This document shows, one piece after another, positions 33,046 through 44,728 of a DNA stretch of 64,000 bases. Below the pieces are notes generated by a model. It saw nothing but the letters and a program-made list of their open reading frames with translations. It was not told the origin of the DNA and did no database searches. A program made the translations under genes and the position numbers. The DNA is from Balaenoptera acutorostrata (taxonomy: Eukaryota > Chordata > Mammalia > Artiodactyla > Balaenopteridae): NCBI RefSeq assembly GCF_949987535.1, contig NC_080067.1:1612001-1676000 (forward strand), in the 5' to 3' direction. How positions within the stretch are numbered: the first letter of the stretch is position 1; each line of letters opens with the position of its first letter.

Positions 33046-34251
33046 CAGAAGATTTCGGGAGACCCTCAGAATCCCAGAGGTCTGACAGCAGGACCCCAGG
33101 CAGGCTGGTTGAGGCTCAGGGACAACTCTCATCTCTAGAAAAGACTTGGGAGGGACAGCTATCAGGATCTCTTTCTTTGAAAGTGGTCTCACCCAAAGTG
33201 GCTTGAACAATAAAAGATAATCTATTAGAATAAGACCTAAAAAGCCCAGAGATAAGCTCCCTTCAGGTCTGTGAGAACCTAAAAGCTCAAATAAGACCAT
33301 CAGGACTCAGTTTTTCTCCATTGCTGGACTCTGCTTTCCTGTGTGATATGGCCCCCTGCTTGTGGTGGCCAAGCCCCACCATTCCTGGTCTAATCCCACT
33401 AGCTCAGAAACCAACCCTGACAGGAAGAGAGCTTCTCTTTCTCAATAGTTCTAGGGGGAAAAAAAAAACCCTCACATTTGAGTCTCTTTGGACCATCGTG
33501 CCTCATCTCAGACTAATCAGATTTAGGAAACTGATCAGTTGTGGATCATGCCAAGGGATCAGGTCCGAGTCACATGCCACTCCTGGATCTGGGAACAAGG
33601 AACAGGCCAGTTTCACCCGAAGTTATCTGGAGTAACTGGGAGGCAGAGTGGTTCCCTAAAGAAACTCAAGATGCTAATACCAGAAAGCGGTAGTAGTGGG
33701 CTCTGGGCAGGTACAACAGTGTAAGTTAGCAGCCCAAGCCTGGGAAAATGAAGATACTGGACCAGAAATCAAAGCAAGGGCTCTTGTTCTAGTATAAATA
33801 CAAAGGTCCTGTGCTGGCCTCAGGGTACAAGCTGCTCAGATGGGACACTATTTATAACTATTTTCTCTCAAACTTTCCTTCCTAGATCTGTGAGCACTTA
33901 TTAAACATGAAGAGGTTTATGCATTCAAACAGCAGCATTTAATCTTTCCCCCTGCCTGGCTCTATTTGCATACCTTTGCTTTCATTCTGCCCTTTCTGAA
34001 GATCCCCTCGGGTAAATTCAGACTTGGACCAGCTCCTTCCAGCTTGATTACAGACACTTTCTGTTTTCTGCTGCTCAAACACTGAGCTATGGTGAGAGAG
34101 TGAGGTCTGCTAACCGCCATGGCCAGGTTGAGGGCAGGGAGGGAGACTTGTAATATCTCCCACTGCAGTGGGAGGAGGATATTTCTTCCTGACTTAGTGA
34201 GCAATTTATGTCCAGAAACAGAACGCTTTTCATAATTTCTGCCTTCATCTT
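33046..34251. other. Mostly unassigned DNA, partly old repeat
   Basis: The part at about 33180-33700 follows the order of an ancient mammalian repeat I recognise but cannot name ('ggcttgaacaataaa..', 'tgtgatatggccccc..', 'aaccaatcactggccaagg'-like words in diverged form). A run of nine A's lies at 33461. No exon was seen. Confidence 0.35.
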
Positions 34252-34550
34252 CACGTGGTGATCTCCCTGTGTGCGTGTCTGTGTCCATAGATCCTCTTTT
34301 ATTTTTTTTATTATTTATTTTTGGCCGCGCTGCACGGCATGTGGGATCTCAGTTCCCCAACCAGGGATCGAACCCGCACCCCCTGCATTGGAAGCGCTGA
34401 GCCCTAACCACTGGACCTCCAGGGAAGTCCCGATCCTCTTTTAATAAGGACATCAGTCACATTGGATTAGGGACCCATCCTAATCTATTATGAACTCATC
34501 TTACTAATTACCTCTGCAATGACCCCCGTATCCAATTAAGGATAATGTTT
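34252..34550 (-). mobile_element. MaLR-type LTR fragment, split by a SINE
   Basis: On this strand the words 'gtgatctccctgtgtgcgtgtctgtgtcc' are followed, after the SINE, by 'ttttaataaggacatcagtcacattggattaggg' and 'aattacctctgcaatgacc'. This is the same repeat as the complete copy at 52962-53358. It lacks the outer ends. Confidence 0.6.
34302..34431 (-). mobile_element. Short CHR-type SINE with perfect 12-bp TSD
   Basis: Minus-strand short SINE, head 'gggacttccctggaggtccagtggttaggg', B box 'ggttcgatccc', A/T-rich tail. The duplication GATCCTCTTTTA is perfect at 34290-34301 and 34432-34443. It interrupts the MaLR-type LTR fragment, which gives the order of insertion. Confidence 0.95.
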
Positions 34551-36241
34551 TTAAAGTATGGTCTCCCTGATGAGACCATAGGTGCTAGTTTTACTTGTTT
34601 AAACGCCAATTCCTTTTATAAAGTCTTTCTGAGGGCCTCTCTACAGACCCTATCCTGTCACATCCACCTCGTATGACATGTTATGCGGGATATGAGAAGA
34701 GCAGCTGCGTGTCCCTTATAAACCTGCAGCCTTTTGATCTCATTGTGTGACAAATTGCAGGAGTTCGTGTAAAAATGTGATGAGGCTGGTCTGCTCTCCT
34801 AGATTTATAGCTGTTTTGCACAGAGTGAAAGTTCCTTGAGGACAGCAACTTCTGTTCAGTGAAGACATTAGAACATCTACAGAGGGACAAGCCCTGTGCT
34901 GACAGCGTCTGCATCGGCGTCTGCTGGCCCACGGATTTGCCTGCTCTGGAGATGACAGTCTTGGATCCCCAGTGTCTGTGATAAGACCTGAGAGAGATGC
35001 TTTAAGTGTGTGCATCCCTAAATGATAAAAATAGAGCTGTTAATTTACGAGCATTAAAAATATTCAGCGGATTTGAATACCAGTCCAGGCTGCTTCTCAT
35101 TAAGGACCTGATAACAACCCTGAACTTCTGTTGTGATCATTTTCTGGTTTGGATTCCTTTTCCATTTTGCAAGCTTGCTGACACAACAAATAAAGCTTTG
35201 TCCTGCTCTTTTCTGGACTAAGGCACTGCGCGGCGGTATCCTGCAAAGACTGCAGACCTGCAGATTCTTGTTTTGAATCTTTGTTTTGCCTCTTACAAGT
35301 TTGTGATCTGGAACATATTTCACATCTATTTTCTCATCTCTGAAACAGGGGCACAGCTCTCTGACAGACCTGTGCTGAGGTTTAGCTGCGAGGCCCATGC
35401 AACATTAGGCAGAGTGGGAGATCTACCCGCAGTTGAATTGTTTCAGGGTTTCTGTTTACTATTTGAAATAATCCTTGGTTTCTGCATCAGTGACCATATA
35501 ACATTCTCTTTCACTCTTATCTTTACAGAGGCTTTGTCTCTCTAACGTTTAAGGCAAAATGCTAGCCACCTGGTTTATTTGTTAACCCAGGAAAAAAAAT
35601 GAGCCTCTCTGCTCGGTCTGCAGTCAGTACAGAGGAGCACTCCCCCAGGCCCAGGATGGCTCTGACTTGGACCACTTAACGATGCTCCTTAAGTAATACC
35701 ATTAAGCATCCCAGCAGAAGAGCACACCAGAGGCATGACAGTCATCCCATGCCTGATGCGGTGCTGGCTGTGGAATTGTTTACTGTGATGTTAACAGTCA
35801 ATTAAACACACACACACACACCTCTCGGGGTAAAACAGATACTTTTGCGAAAACAACCTTCACTAGGAATTGAGCTCTATTTGATAAAGAGCATCCCTTA
35901 CTACCGGGCAAAACATATTTGCTGAGACCTCTTCACCCTATTTCCTTTTTCTTATTTCTTCATAACTCCCCAGATGGCTTGTTCAGAGAATACCATCATT
36001 TGCCCACCCAAAGTAAATAGAATCAGCTGACAAGCACATCTCCAGTAAAAGAGACCTAGACAAAGCTTTGGCTCTTTAGGGGTTATCTGCATATTTCCTA
36101 AATGCACACTCACATCCTTAGCATCTGATTATGGGGCTTGTTTCCTTGGATGGTCAGCCTCATCTTTTGTGTGCATATTCAGCTCTAAGCTCACCCTTCA
36201 GGCTTTTATCCTCTGTCGTGGACCTTGTCTTATGAGATTTC
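34551..36241. other. Non-repetitive DNA, possible conserved element
   Basis: About 1.7 kb with no clear transposon. A short (CA)n run is at 35805-35821. The part at 34980-35220 is AT-rich, repeat-free and rich in TAAT-type words ('ctgttaatttacgagcattaaaaatattcagcgg') and is a candidate conserved noncoding element. No splice-flanked frame was found. Confidence 0.4.
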
Positions 36242-36255
36242 TAAGCAATTCATTT

Positions 36256-36655
36256 TTTTTTTCATTATCATAAACTTTTATTTTAGCTCACTGTTACCAA
36301 AAGGAATTACTGCAAAATAAAAAAGCGATAATGAACAATTAGACACAGAGGGTATGGACTGACATCACACAATAAAAAACAAAACCCACTACAGCAAGAA
36401 CATTTGAACTACATTTCATACACTTTAAAAAATTACTCCACCTCTATTTTCCACACATATTTTATCTACACATAGACTATAGTTTCCCGGGTGCCTCACT
36501 GATTGTTGATCTAGTAGCTCCATGCATTTCAAGGGCTGCTGTGGGCATAAGTGGTACAACAAGTGGCCAGGAAAAGAAGCAGCCTTAAATACATCTACCA
36601 TCACCACCCAAGACAGGAATGGGTCAGCTATTCTCAGCGGCTTGTGTACAGGGAT
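36256..36655 (-). pseudogene. 5'-truncated processed retrocopy of an unidentified mRNA
   Basis: On the minus strand the sequence ends in the layout of an mRNA 3' end: AATAAA (rc at 36277-36282), about 15 bases, then a poly(A) tract (T's at 36253-36262). A perfect 14-bp duplication, TAAGCAATTCATTT, lies at 36242-36255 and 36656-36669. It has no LTR, no Pol III boxes and no L1 or SINE words. It therefore looks like a cellular transcript copied by L1, truncated to about 400 bp. An 80-codon minus frame (36425-36667) crosses it but starts in the flank. I do not recognise the parent gene; most of this may be 3' UTR. Confidence 0.75.
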
Positions 36656-36669
36656 TAAGCAATTCATTT

Positions 36670-38132
36670 ATTTAGCAAACGTGTATTGAGCCCTTCCTAA
36701 GGATAAGAGTCTTTGCTAGGAGTGGAGGATACATATGTAAATGAACCACACAGGACCACGACACAGGATACAATAGCTGTTACAGGTGCAGGAGTTGTAA
36801 GCCAGGGCAGCACAGAACCAGCACATTTCATCAGAAACCACACTTTCTGAGCAGGCCCCGCAGCCCTGCTCCAAAGCTAGGGCCGCACGCCTGGGAAATG
36901 AGAGAGTCGTGACCTCAGATACCGTGCCCGACAGACGTGACCTTACAAGTACAGGGCTCCATTCATGGCGGGAGAGCTGGCTAAGGAAACAGGGGCCGCT
37001 TCTCAAGGCCTTCGCTGCTAAGTGAATCAGAAAGAACCATCGCACGGGGTCAAAGTGTGACTACGTATTACTTCGCTCCTCTAGCTCTTAGTTTCAAGGC
37101 TGTCACAAACGATTCCTCCTATTTCTGACCAGTCATTCACTATGAGTCCCGAGTAATTCTCTGACAGGCACGGGAGACAGAGACCAAGCTGTGGACTCAA
37201 GCTCACTGTGCCCTTAACCTGTCACTCCCTTTCCACACTTGGATTTCACACCATGACCGCCTTTGATGGTGCAATGCTTATTCCTGTTATTCTTGTTCTT
37301 GCTTTTTTTTTTTTTTTTTTAAGGAATTTGTTCTCTGCTTTCTTGCTTTGAAATAACAACTCCTTGCAGTGTATTTCATAAGTGCCAAATCAAATTGATG
37401 GAGGGATTGCAACCAGGAACATTTTTTTGGAAATTACATGTTTAGGAATCTGTAGGTAGGCTAAGAGGATAAGAAACTCTGGGGCTAATCCACAGAAATG
37501 CATGATCCTTAAGTTAACCACAGCTGAACCTCTACAGGGCTGTTTTTATAAACAGAATAAATCTCAGATAATATAACGAAGGGCTCAAAGCCGTTTGTCA
37601 GTGTGCTTGGAGACGTGCAACCTTGTGTTCGAATTAGAGAAGCAGGTAACAATAGGATTTCTAGGGAACAAGACACCATCCTGTGTACCAACAGGACCTG
37701 TTTCTCTTCTCTCCAGTCCAGAATAGAAATAAATATGGCAGCACTCTGCTTCTGTTTAACTCCAGTAAACTCTAAGTGCTGCCCATATAACCCCAAACAT
37801 TGTTATAGTGTCAACTAAAGTCCAAAAGGCGAGTTTTGAATGGGTCAACCCACCATAAAAAAAAATCTTCATTGTTTTTATTATTTTTATTTGGGTTTCC
37901 CCAGAAACAAATTATTTTTGTGTGGGTCCTCGGAGATAAGGACTCCAGTATAGAAAGTTTATTTAGGACACAAAGAAAACACCTACAGGGGAGTAGGAAG
38001 CGATGGGGGAAGGGAAGACAGCCAACAAGAGAGTTACAGAGCAAGTCACCAGAGGGGGCAACCAGAGTTCGCCACTGTGGAGACTCTGGGCAACAGTATA
38101 GCATTCATACCAAAGAATGCTCCCACCTTAGG
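36670..38132. other. Non-repetitive DNA with one old repeat
   Basis: The beginning (36670-36760, 'agcaaacgtgtattgagcccttcc', 'ggaggatacatatgtaaatgaacc') follows the old-repeat pattern also seen at 10010 and 25268. A poly-T run of about 18 lies at 37303-37320. No gene was seen. Confidence 0.4.
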
Positions 38133-38553
38133 CGTTATGGGCTGAATTATGTCCCCAAAAAGAGATTCTGAAGTCCTAATCCCCAAGACCTCTGACTGTG
38201 ATCTCACCTGGGAATAGGGTCATTGCACATGGAATTAGTTAAGTAGAGATGTGGTCCTACTAGAACAGGGTGGGCTGTTAATCCAATGTAGCGGGTGTCA
38301 TTACAAGAAGATGACATGAAGATACAGGGAAGAAAGCCCTGTGAAGGTGGAGACAGAGGTGGGAATGATACAGCTGCAAGCCAAGGATTACTGGCAACCA
38401 AGGATTCTGCGTAGAGTCTCAGAGGGAGCATGGCCCAGCCAACACCTTGATCTTGAACTTCTAGCCTCCAAAATTGTGAAAGAATACATTTCTGCTGTTT
38501 TAAGGCCCGCAGCATATTGCATTTTGTTGTGGAAGTCCTAGGAAACTGAGACA
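38133..38553 (+). mobile_element. MaLR-type LTR
   Basis: 'cgttatgggctgaattatgtcccc', 'gaagtcctaatccccaagacc', 'gtgatctcacctgggaatagggtc', 'agccaacaccttgatcttgaacttc', 'agcctccaaaattgtgaaag' and 'gaaactgagaca' are in the order of this LTR group. Same family as the elements at 52962 (minus) and 56578 (plus). The duplication is not clear here. No internal sequence. Confidence 0.7.
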
Positions 38554-39054
38554 CTACATAAGGATCTGGGGTATTTATACACTACCATCAGTCAGTGGTC
38601 GAGGGCTGCTCAACCAGTGGCTAAGGGGACTTATACCCGCAGTTCTTCTTGACTTTCAGGCACAGCCAGAGAAGCCTTTCTAGGCTCCAGAAGAGTCCCC
38701 AGGCGTAGAGATACAAATACGGCAGTTGGGAGCACACTGACGTAGTCTACGGGCTGGGTTGCACTTCCCCGTTGCCTACAAGATCAAGTTCAGCTCTCTA
38801 GACTAGGAGCAGAAGAAGAGCAATTTGAGGACTGAGAGGGAAAACAAAAACAGATTCTGCCAACAACACAAATGAGCTTGGAAGTGGATTTTTTCCCCCC
38901 AAGCCTCCAGATAGATGCCAGCTAGCCAACACCTTGACTTTGGCTTCTTGAGGACCTTTAAAGCCACTAAGTGTTGGTGCGGTGTGTCATGCAGCACAGA
39001 TCACTGAAACAAGACCTGTGCCCTTTGTTCACAGCTGGAACGCTTCCCCAGATT
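38554..39054. other. Non-repetitive DNA, no gene seen
   Basis: No repeat or exon recognised. Confidence 0.4.
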
Positions 39055-39059
39055 AGGCA

Positions 39060-39170
39060 TGCTGCATGCAATATCTCTAGCTTCACCACAACCTTGAAAA
39101 GTCAGTCCGGTAGAATTATCTCCATTTCACAGATAAGGAAGCTGAGTTTCACAGAGGTTGAGCAACTCAT
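39060..39170 (-). repeat. MIR SINE fragment
   Basis: 'agaattatctccatttcacagataaggaagctgagtttcacagaggttgagcaactcatatag' is the reverse complement of the central MIR region ('ctgtaaaatggggataat' side). Short but clear. Confidence 0.7.
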
Positions 39171-39824
39171 ATAGATTTACCACCAGTGTCCTTATTATTT
39201 CTACTCTTGCCTTTTAATGATAAAACAACACTTGAACCTCTGATTTTATAAGGTCATTTCCCAACGTGTGCCGTGTAAAGAAACTGGCACAGACATTGAC
39301 AAGGGCTGGGCTTCTTGCTGCCTCTAGGAAACCAAGTGTCACTGTTGTAAGGCTTCCACAGGCATATGCCCAGAGGCATGCTGACTGCTCCAGGAAAGCA
39401 GTGGGGAGCAGAGGCCCCATAGGGCAGTAAGGGTCCACCTACCACTCACCATATGTCAAGTGGGGACAGGTCAGCATTTGTCTAAGAGGTAAGCCTTCTC
39501 AAGGTTGTCACCTGGGAGCATATGGCCATTGGGATGGAAGAAAATGCCCCACTAACATGCCAGGTGTTCAATACCATTTGCCAAAAATATATATTATTTA
39601 TGACAGCTTTTAATTTCTAGAGGAAGGTGGAGAGGCATATTTTTCCCTAAGCAATTTTGTGAAATGACTCAGTTATACTCAGTAAGCTGCAACTACTATA
39701 CACAGGTAAGATGTATAGCCGGACAGTAGTGGGATTGTTCCTTGCTCTTAACAATATGGCCCCAGGCTATAATCTATAAGCAATTAACTATCATCCCAAC
39801 AACCAAACTGTGAAATAGGCAGAA
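39171..39824. other. Non-repetitive DNA, no gene seen
   Basis: No repeat or exon recognised. Frames 39214-39445 on the minus strand overlap each other and have no motif. Confidence 0.4.
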
Positions 39825-40265
39825 GGTCACAACAAACACTTCACAAAAGCAGGAATCCAAGTGGCCAACAGACATATGAAAAGACATTTAATTTCATTAA
39901 GCCATCAGAGAAATGCAAACTAAAACTCCAAAGAGACACCATTAACAATCCACCAAAATGGGTAAAATGAGAAAGGCATTTTACATGGACATTGTAAATC
40001 AGTTGTTGACAAATCAGTCTCGGTTGTTGACAAGGATGGGGCCTGACTGGAAATTTCAAATATTCCTCCTGATGAAAGGAGTATCAGTTGGTCCTTTAGG
40101 ATAATCTCGAGCAGCATTTACCAAATTTGAATGTACCTTTTCTATATGACCTAATATAATTTCACCGTCTGGTAGACCCAGCAGAAATGTGTGCATATGT
40201 TCACCAAAAGACATGTAAAAGAGTGTTCGTATCTACATGGGTCATAATGTGGTGCTTGAAAATTA
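39825..40265 (+). mobile_element. Old L1M ORF2 3' portion
   Basis: 'cttcacaaaagcaggaatccaagtggcc', 'aacagacatatgaaaagacatttaatttcattaagc', 'catcagagaaatgcaaac' and 'agacaccattaacaatccaccaaaatggg' are relics of the L1 ORF2 C-terminal region, followed by a 3' part ('ctggtagacccagcagaaatgtgtgcatatg'). Highly diverged and interrupted by stops. Confidence 0.65.
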
Positions 40266-40374
40266 ACATTTTGTATACCAGACCCCGTCACGAGTCCCAG
40301 GTTCCTGTCCCTCTGACACTTTCTCTGGAGTGTAGTCTACCCAGAGCTCCCGATGTGCGTCAGGCTGACAGGGA

Positions 40375-40562
40375 TTAGAACACTGGTTCTACCATTTTAT
40401 TAGCTATGTGGCTTTGGACCAGTCACTTAAGCATCAGTTTTTCTGTCTTTAAAATGGAGGCCATAACAATGCTTATTTCAAAAGATTATAATAAGAGCTC
40501 ATTATGTTAACACAGACACAGCAGAACCATGCCCAGCACATAGTAAATGCTCCATCAATGTG
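40375..40562 (+). repeat. MIR SINE remnant
   Basis: 'ctggttctaccattttattagctatgtggctttggaccagtcac', 'tttctgtctttaaaatggaggccat', 'aaagattataataagagctc' and 'catgcccagcacatagtaaatgctc' keep the MIR order from core to tail. Confidence 0.8.
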
Positions 40563-42985
40563 ATGCCCGTCAAGCCTGTCTCTCCACACTGATACATTTG
40601 TATGCACTGGTATAGTTTAAGTATACTCTTGTAAATTCAGCCAGGGGTGAACTTCATATGAGCACTTCAGTCAATGGACAGGTAAGCATCCAATGATATT
40701 GCTAAAAGTCAAATCTGTTAATTGATAAACATTGACATTAGTAGGTGTAAGGAATAACTTTATAAGGACATATGCATTTCTGAGTATGTATCTTTCTAAA
40801 TTTTTAAAATTCAACTTGGAATGTTGATGATGTGCTTATTTAAACACATGCTATTTTGAACTCAATATAGTACATAAAATGTTTATATTCATTGTGTGCA
40901 TATACGAACGTGTTTAATCAAACTTTTCATTTATTTTCAGCTTTGCTAATTTAATCAATGGTTGAAAAGTTTGAAGGAGTGTAAAAGATGTCTGATAACC
41001 TTGAGGTCTTAGTAGAGAGATCATATACATCACAGAAATCATATAAAAGAAAATGGGTACACAGCATTGAAGAAATAAAAGAAAGATTGGAAGGAAGAAT
41101 AAAGGAGAAATACACGTGGATAAACCCAATAGAAATACTAAATATAGGTGGTCAACAAGCTATAATAATATGGAAAAGTATAACATGATTGTCTGTTTCA
41201 ACTATGAACGAACATGTCTTACTGCCTCTGAAGAAACGTGTTTTTAGTATTTATTGTCTAGGTCTTGAGCCTTCTCAGTGACCATCAACAATGACAGGGA
41301 GAGAGTTTTGAAAGAATCCATTTACCTTCCAAGATATTGTTAACATTTTGCTCTCTCAGGAATCCCAGGATCGGAAGAAAACAGTCCCTGGATGACAGCT
41401 GGGCAGCGACCTCAGGAACAAGTCCTGGATGGAGCAAGAGGACACAGGTCTCAGCACAGACTTCCCCAGAGCAAATGGAGGTGACAAGTGGCTGCAGGAC
41501 TGGGCTGCATGGAGGAGAGTTTTACATCAAGGGCAGAGATGGGGGGAAGCACAGAATTAATGACAGCAAAAGATTAAGCAACAAGAAAAATGAAGAAATT
41601 ATTAAAAGTCCAGGGGAAAATACCTGGGGGTAGAAGAAAGGAAATGCAATCATATTACACAGTTCAGCTCGGCTGGGAGTACTATTTACACAGGTATAAT
41701 AGTGGACACACGTTATTGATTTAACAGAATATTATGATCTGAATGTCCTGTATTAGGAGGGTTGAGGAGGGAGACAGTTTGAGAAGAACAAAGAGAGAAC
41801 ATGTCTGTGTCTTAGTCGGGGGTCAGGAAAAGCAGGTAAGAAAATAAAATTCTCTCTTAGTAGAAAATCGAAAGGTAGCATTATAATTATATTAGATATG
41901 GAGATAAATATCCAAAGAAAATCTAAGAGTTGATAGTGGCTAGATTCAGAGGTGAGAATGGGAGGATTTGACGGTCTCTCTTTTGGATTATTAGACTTGC
42001 AATATTATTTGATTTCAAAACTATTTTAAAAACTAAATTAAAAAGGGGTTAATCTTTGGACTCATTGAGTCTGTAGTCTGAAAAGAACAACACGGCTGGT
42101 AGTGTTTATAATACAGTATAGCAATGTGTAAATTAAATGTGCTAATATTGTAAAAATAACCATTCAGCTTCACTGGATGGCTTATGGGATACTTATAAAT
42201 GCATAGTCACCATGCTGGCTCCCAAATGGTCAAAGCCTACCGGAATTAAGATACAAGAAGAAGGGTGCAACATGTTTTTATTTAAGAACAAGTGATATAT
42301 TCAAAATGTAAGACTATAATGGCACTTAGTAATGTGATTTGACAGGATTGTTGGATTATGTTTGCTTTCCCAGAGTAGTCCCTGAGTTCTTGGCCATTCT
42401 TAACAATTTTGGCTTTCCTTGACTATCCTATGAGATGGGCAAGCCCCCTGGCTCTGTCTCTCCTAAACACCCTGAGAATAGATAGAACCTCCTTCTCTAG
42501 CTCACTCACAACCCACTGGCACAATTGCTAAAGCTTTCCTGGCTGGTCCTTGAGGGATGGAAGGCTGCTGACAGGAGCCCATCACACCTCCTTCTGCTTC
42601 GCCACTGCATCTGGGTAGCATGAGACAGAGCATGAGGAGAAAGCCATGAAAACTTGCTTTTGCTTTTCTCATTCCTTGTGTTCACATAGCAGAAGAAAAG
42701 GAAACTACCTTCCGTTGAAACCAGCTGATTAAGCTGATAATGAGACTGAAAGGGCAGTGTACAAAATCCACAGGTCACAGTCAGCATGGGATGAAAGAAT
42801 TCTTGCCAGAATGCTCTTTATTGCTGCAAGACCCAAGTGGCAAGACATTTAATGAATGAAAATTGTGGAGAAGTTAAAGACATTAGTTATATGAAAAAAA
42901 TCAGAAAAAAAAATGGCAGAGTAAGAGAAAAAAATATACAAAGAGGAAAGTAAAATCATCATGACCCTGTACTGTGGGTCAACCC
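40563..42985. other. Unassigned DNA, including a small Lys-rich frame
   Basis: About 2.4 kb where I recognise nothing with confidence. A good polypyrimidine-AG lies at about 40920-40940 ('cttttcatttattttcag'), and shortly after it a 66-codon frame at 40988-41188 (Lys/Glu-rich, MSDNLEVLVERSYTSQKSYK...). A second frame covers 41337-41633 after a 'ttttgctctctcag' sequence. No matching donors or homology are known to me. The 41640-42050 part may be an old repeat. Confidence 0.3.
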
Positions 42986-43107
42986 AAAAATGTCTACTCT
43001 ACTTCCCCAACCCCAGCTCCAGAGCGCAATCTCATGGGGCAAACCAATTGCAGAAATCCCAACTCCTATGTCAAAGTTTATTTTCCAGATAAATCCATTA
43101 AATTTTT

Positions 43108-43155
43108 TTTCTTTTCTCTTTTTAATTTCAGTTTTACTGAGGTATAATTACAGAG
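43108..43155 (-). mobile_element. Tiny L1 3' end relic
   Basis: The words 'cagttttactgaggtataattac' preceded by a T-rich stretch are the reverse complement of an L1 3' end. It is only about 50 bp and abuts the large L1. Confidence 0.4.
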
Positions 43156-44728
43156 GCAAGAGACCATTGTTTTGGGGTGCATGAGGAGAGGGGATTCAGA
43201 GTGCTGCCTAAACGAGCTCCAGAGACGGGTGTGAGCTGTGGCTATCAGCGCGGACACCAGAGACAGACATGAAACGCTAAGGCTGCTGCTGCCGCCACCA
43301 AAAAGCCTGTGTGCGAGCACAGGTCACTCTCCACACCTCCCCTCCAGGGAGGCTGTGCAGCCCGCCACTGCCAGGGTCCCGTGATCCAGTGACAACTTCC
43401 CCAGGAGAACACACGGTGTGCCTCAGGCTGATGCAATGTCATGCTGGCCTCTGTCGCCGCAGGCTCGCCCCGCATCCGTACCCCTCCCTCCCCCTGGCCT
43501 GAGTGAGCCAGAGCCCCCGAATCAGCTGCTCCTTTAACCCTGTCCTGTCGGGGCAAAGAACAGACACCCTCAGGCGACCTACACGCAGAGGCGGGGCCAA
43601 TCCGAAGCTGAAACCCAGGAGCTGTGCGAGCAAAGAATAGAAAGGGAAATCTCTCCCAGCAGCCTTAGGAGCAGTGGATTAAATCTCCACAATCAACTTG
43701 ATGTACCCTGCATCTGTGCAATACCTGAATACACAACGAATCATCCCAAATTGAGGCAGTGGACTTTGGGAGCAACTGTAGACTTGGGGTTTGCTTTCTG
43801 CATCTGATTTGTTTCTGCTTTATCGTACTTTAGTATTTAGAGTTTATTATCATTGGTAGATTTGTTTTTTGATTTGGTTGCTCTCTTCCTTTTTTTTTTA
43901 ATATATAGATATATATATATTTTTTCCTTTCTCTTCTTTTATGAGTGTGTATGTGTATGCTTCTTTGTGTGAGGTTGTCTATATAGCTTTGCTTTTACCA
44001 TTTGTCCTAGGGTTCTGTCTGTCCTTTTTTTTTTTTTAGTATACTTTTTGGTGCTTGTTATCATTGGTGGATTACTTTTTTGGTTTGGTGGCTCTCTTCT
44101 TTCTTCCCTTCTTTTTTTTATTACTTTTTAATTTTTTTATTTTTAATAATTAAAAAATTTTTTTACTTTTATTATTTTATTTTACTTTTTTTCTTTCTTT
44201 CTTTCTTTTTTTCTCCCTTTTCTTCTGAGTCGTGTGGCTGACAGGGTCTTGGTGCTCCGGCTGGGTGTCAGGCCTGTGCCTCTGAGGTGGGAGAGCCGAG
44301 TTCAGGACATTGGACCACCAGAGAACTCCCGGCTCCACGTAATATCAAACGGTGAAAGCTCTCCCAGAGACCTCCATCTCAATGCTAAGACCCAGCTCCG
44401 CTCAACGACCAGCAAGCTACAGTGCTGGACACCCCATGCCAAACAACTAGCAAGACAGGAACACAACCCCACCCATTAGCACAGAGGCTGCCTAAAATCA
44501 TAATAAGTTCACAGACACCCCAAAACACACCAACCGACACGGTCCTGCCCACCAGAAAGACAAGATCCAGCCTCATCCACCAGAACACAGGCACCAGTCT
44601 CCTCCAGCAGGAAGCCTACACAACCCACTGAACTAAGCTTAGCCACTGGGGGCAGACACCAAAAACAACGGGAACTACGAACCTGCAGCCAGCGAAAAGG
44701 AGATCCCAAACACAGTAAGATAAGCAAA
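43156..44728 (+). promoter_or_regulatory. L1 5' UTR with GC-rich internal promoter region
   Basis: The first 500 bases (43160-43660) are GC- and CpG-richer than the surroundings ('atcagcgcggacacc', 'gctgccgccaccaaaaagcc'), as is normal for an L1 internal promoter. The later part (43850-44220) is an extreme T/A-rich, pyrimidine-heavy stretch. The region 44230-44728 leads into ORF1. In other mammals this region drives L1 transcription; activity here is unknown. Confidence 0.7.
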
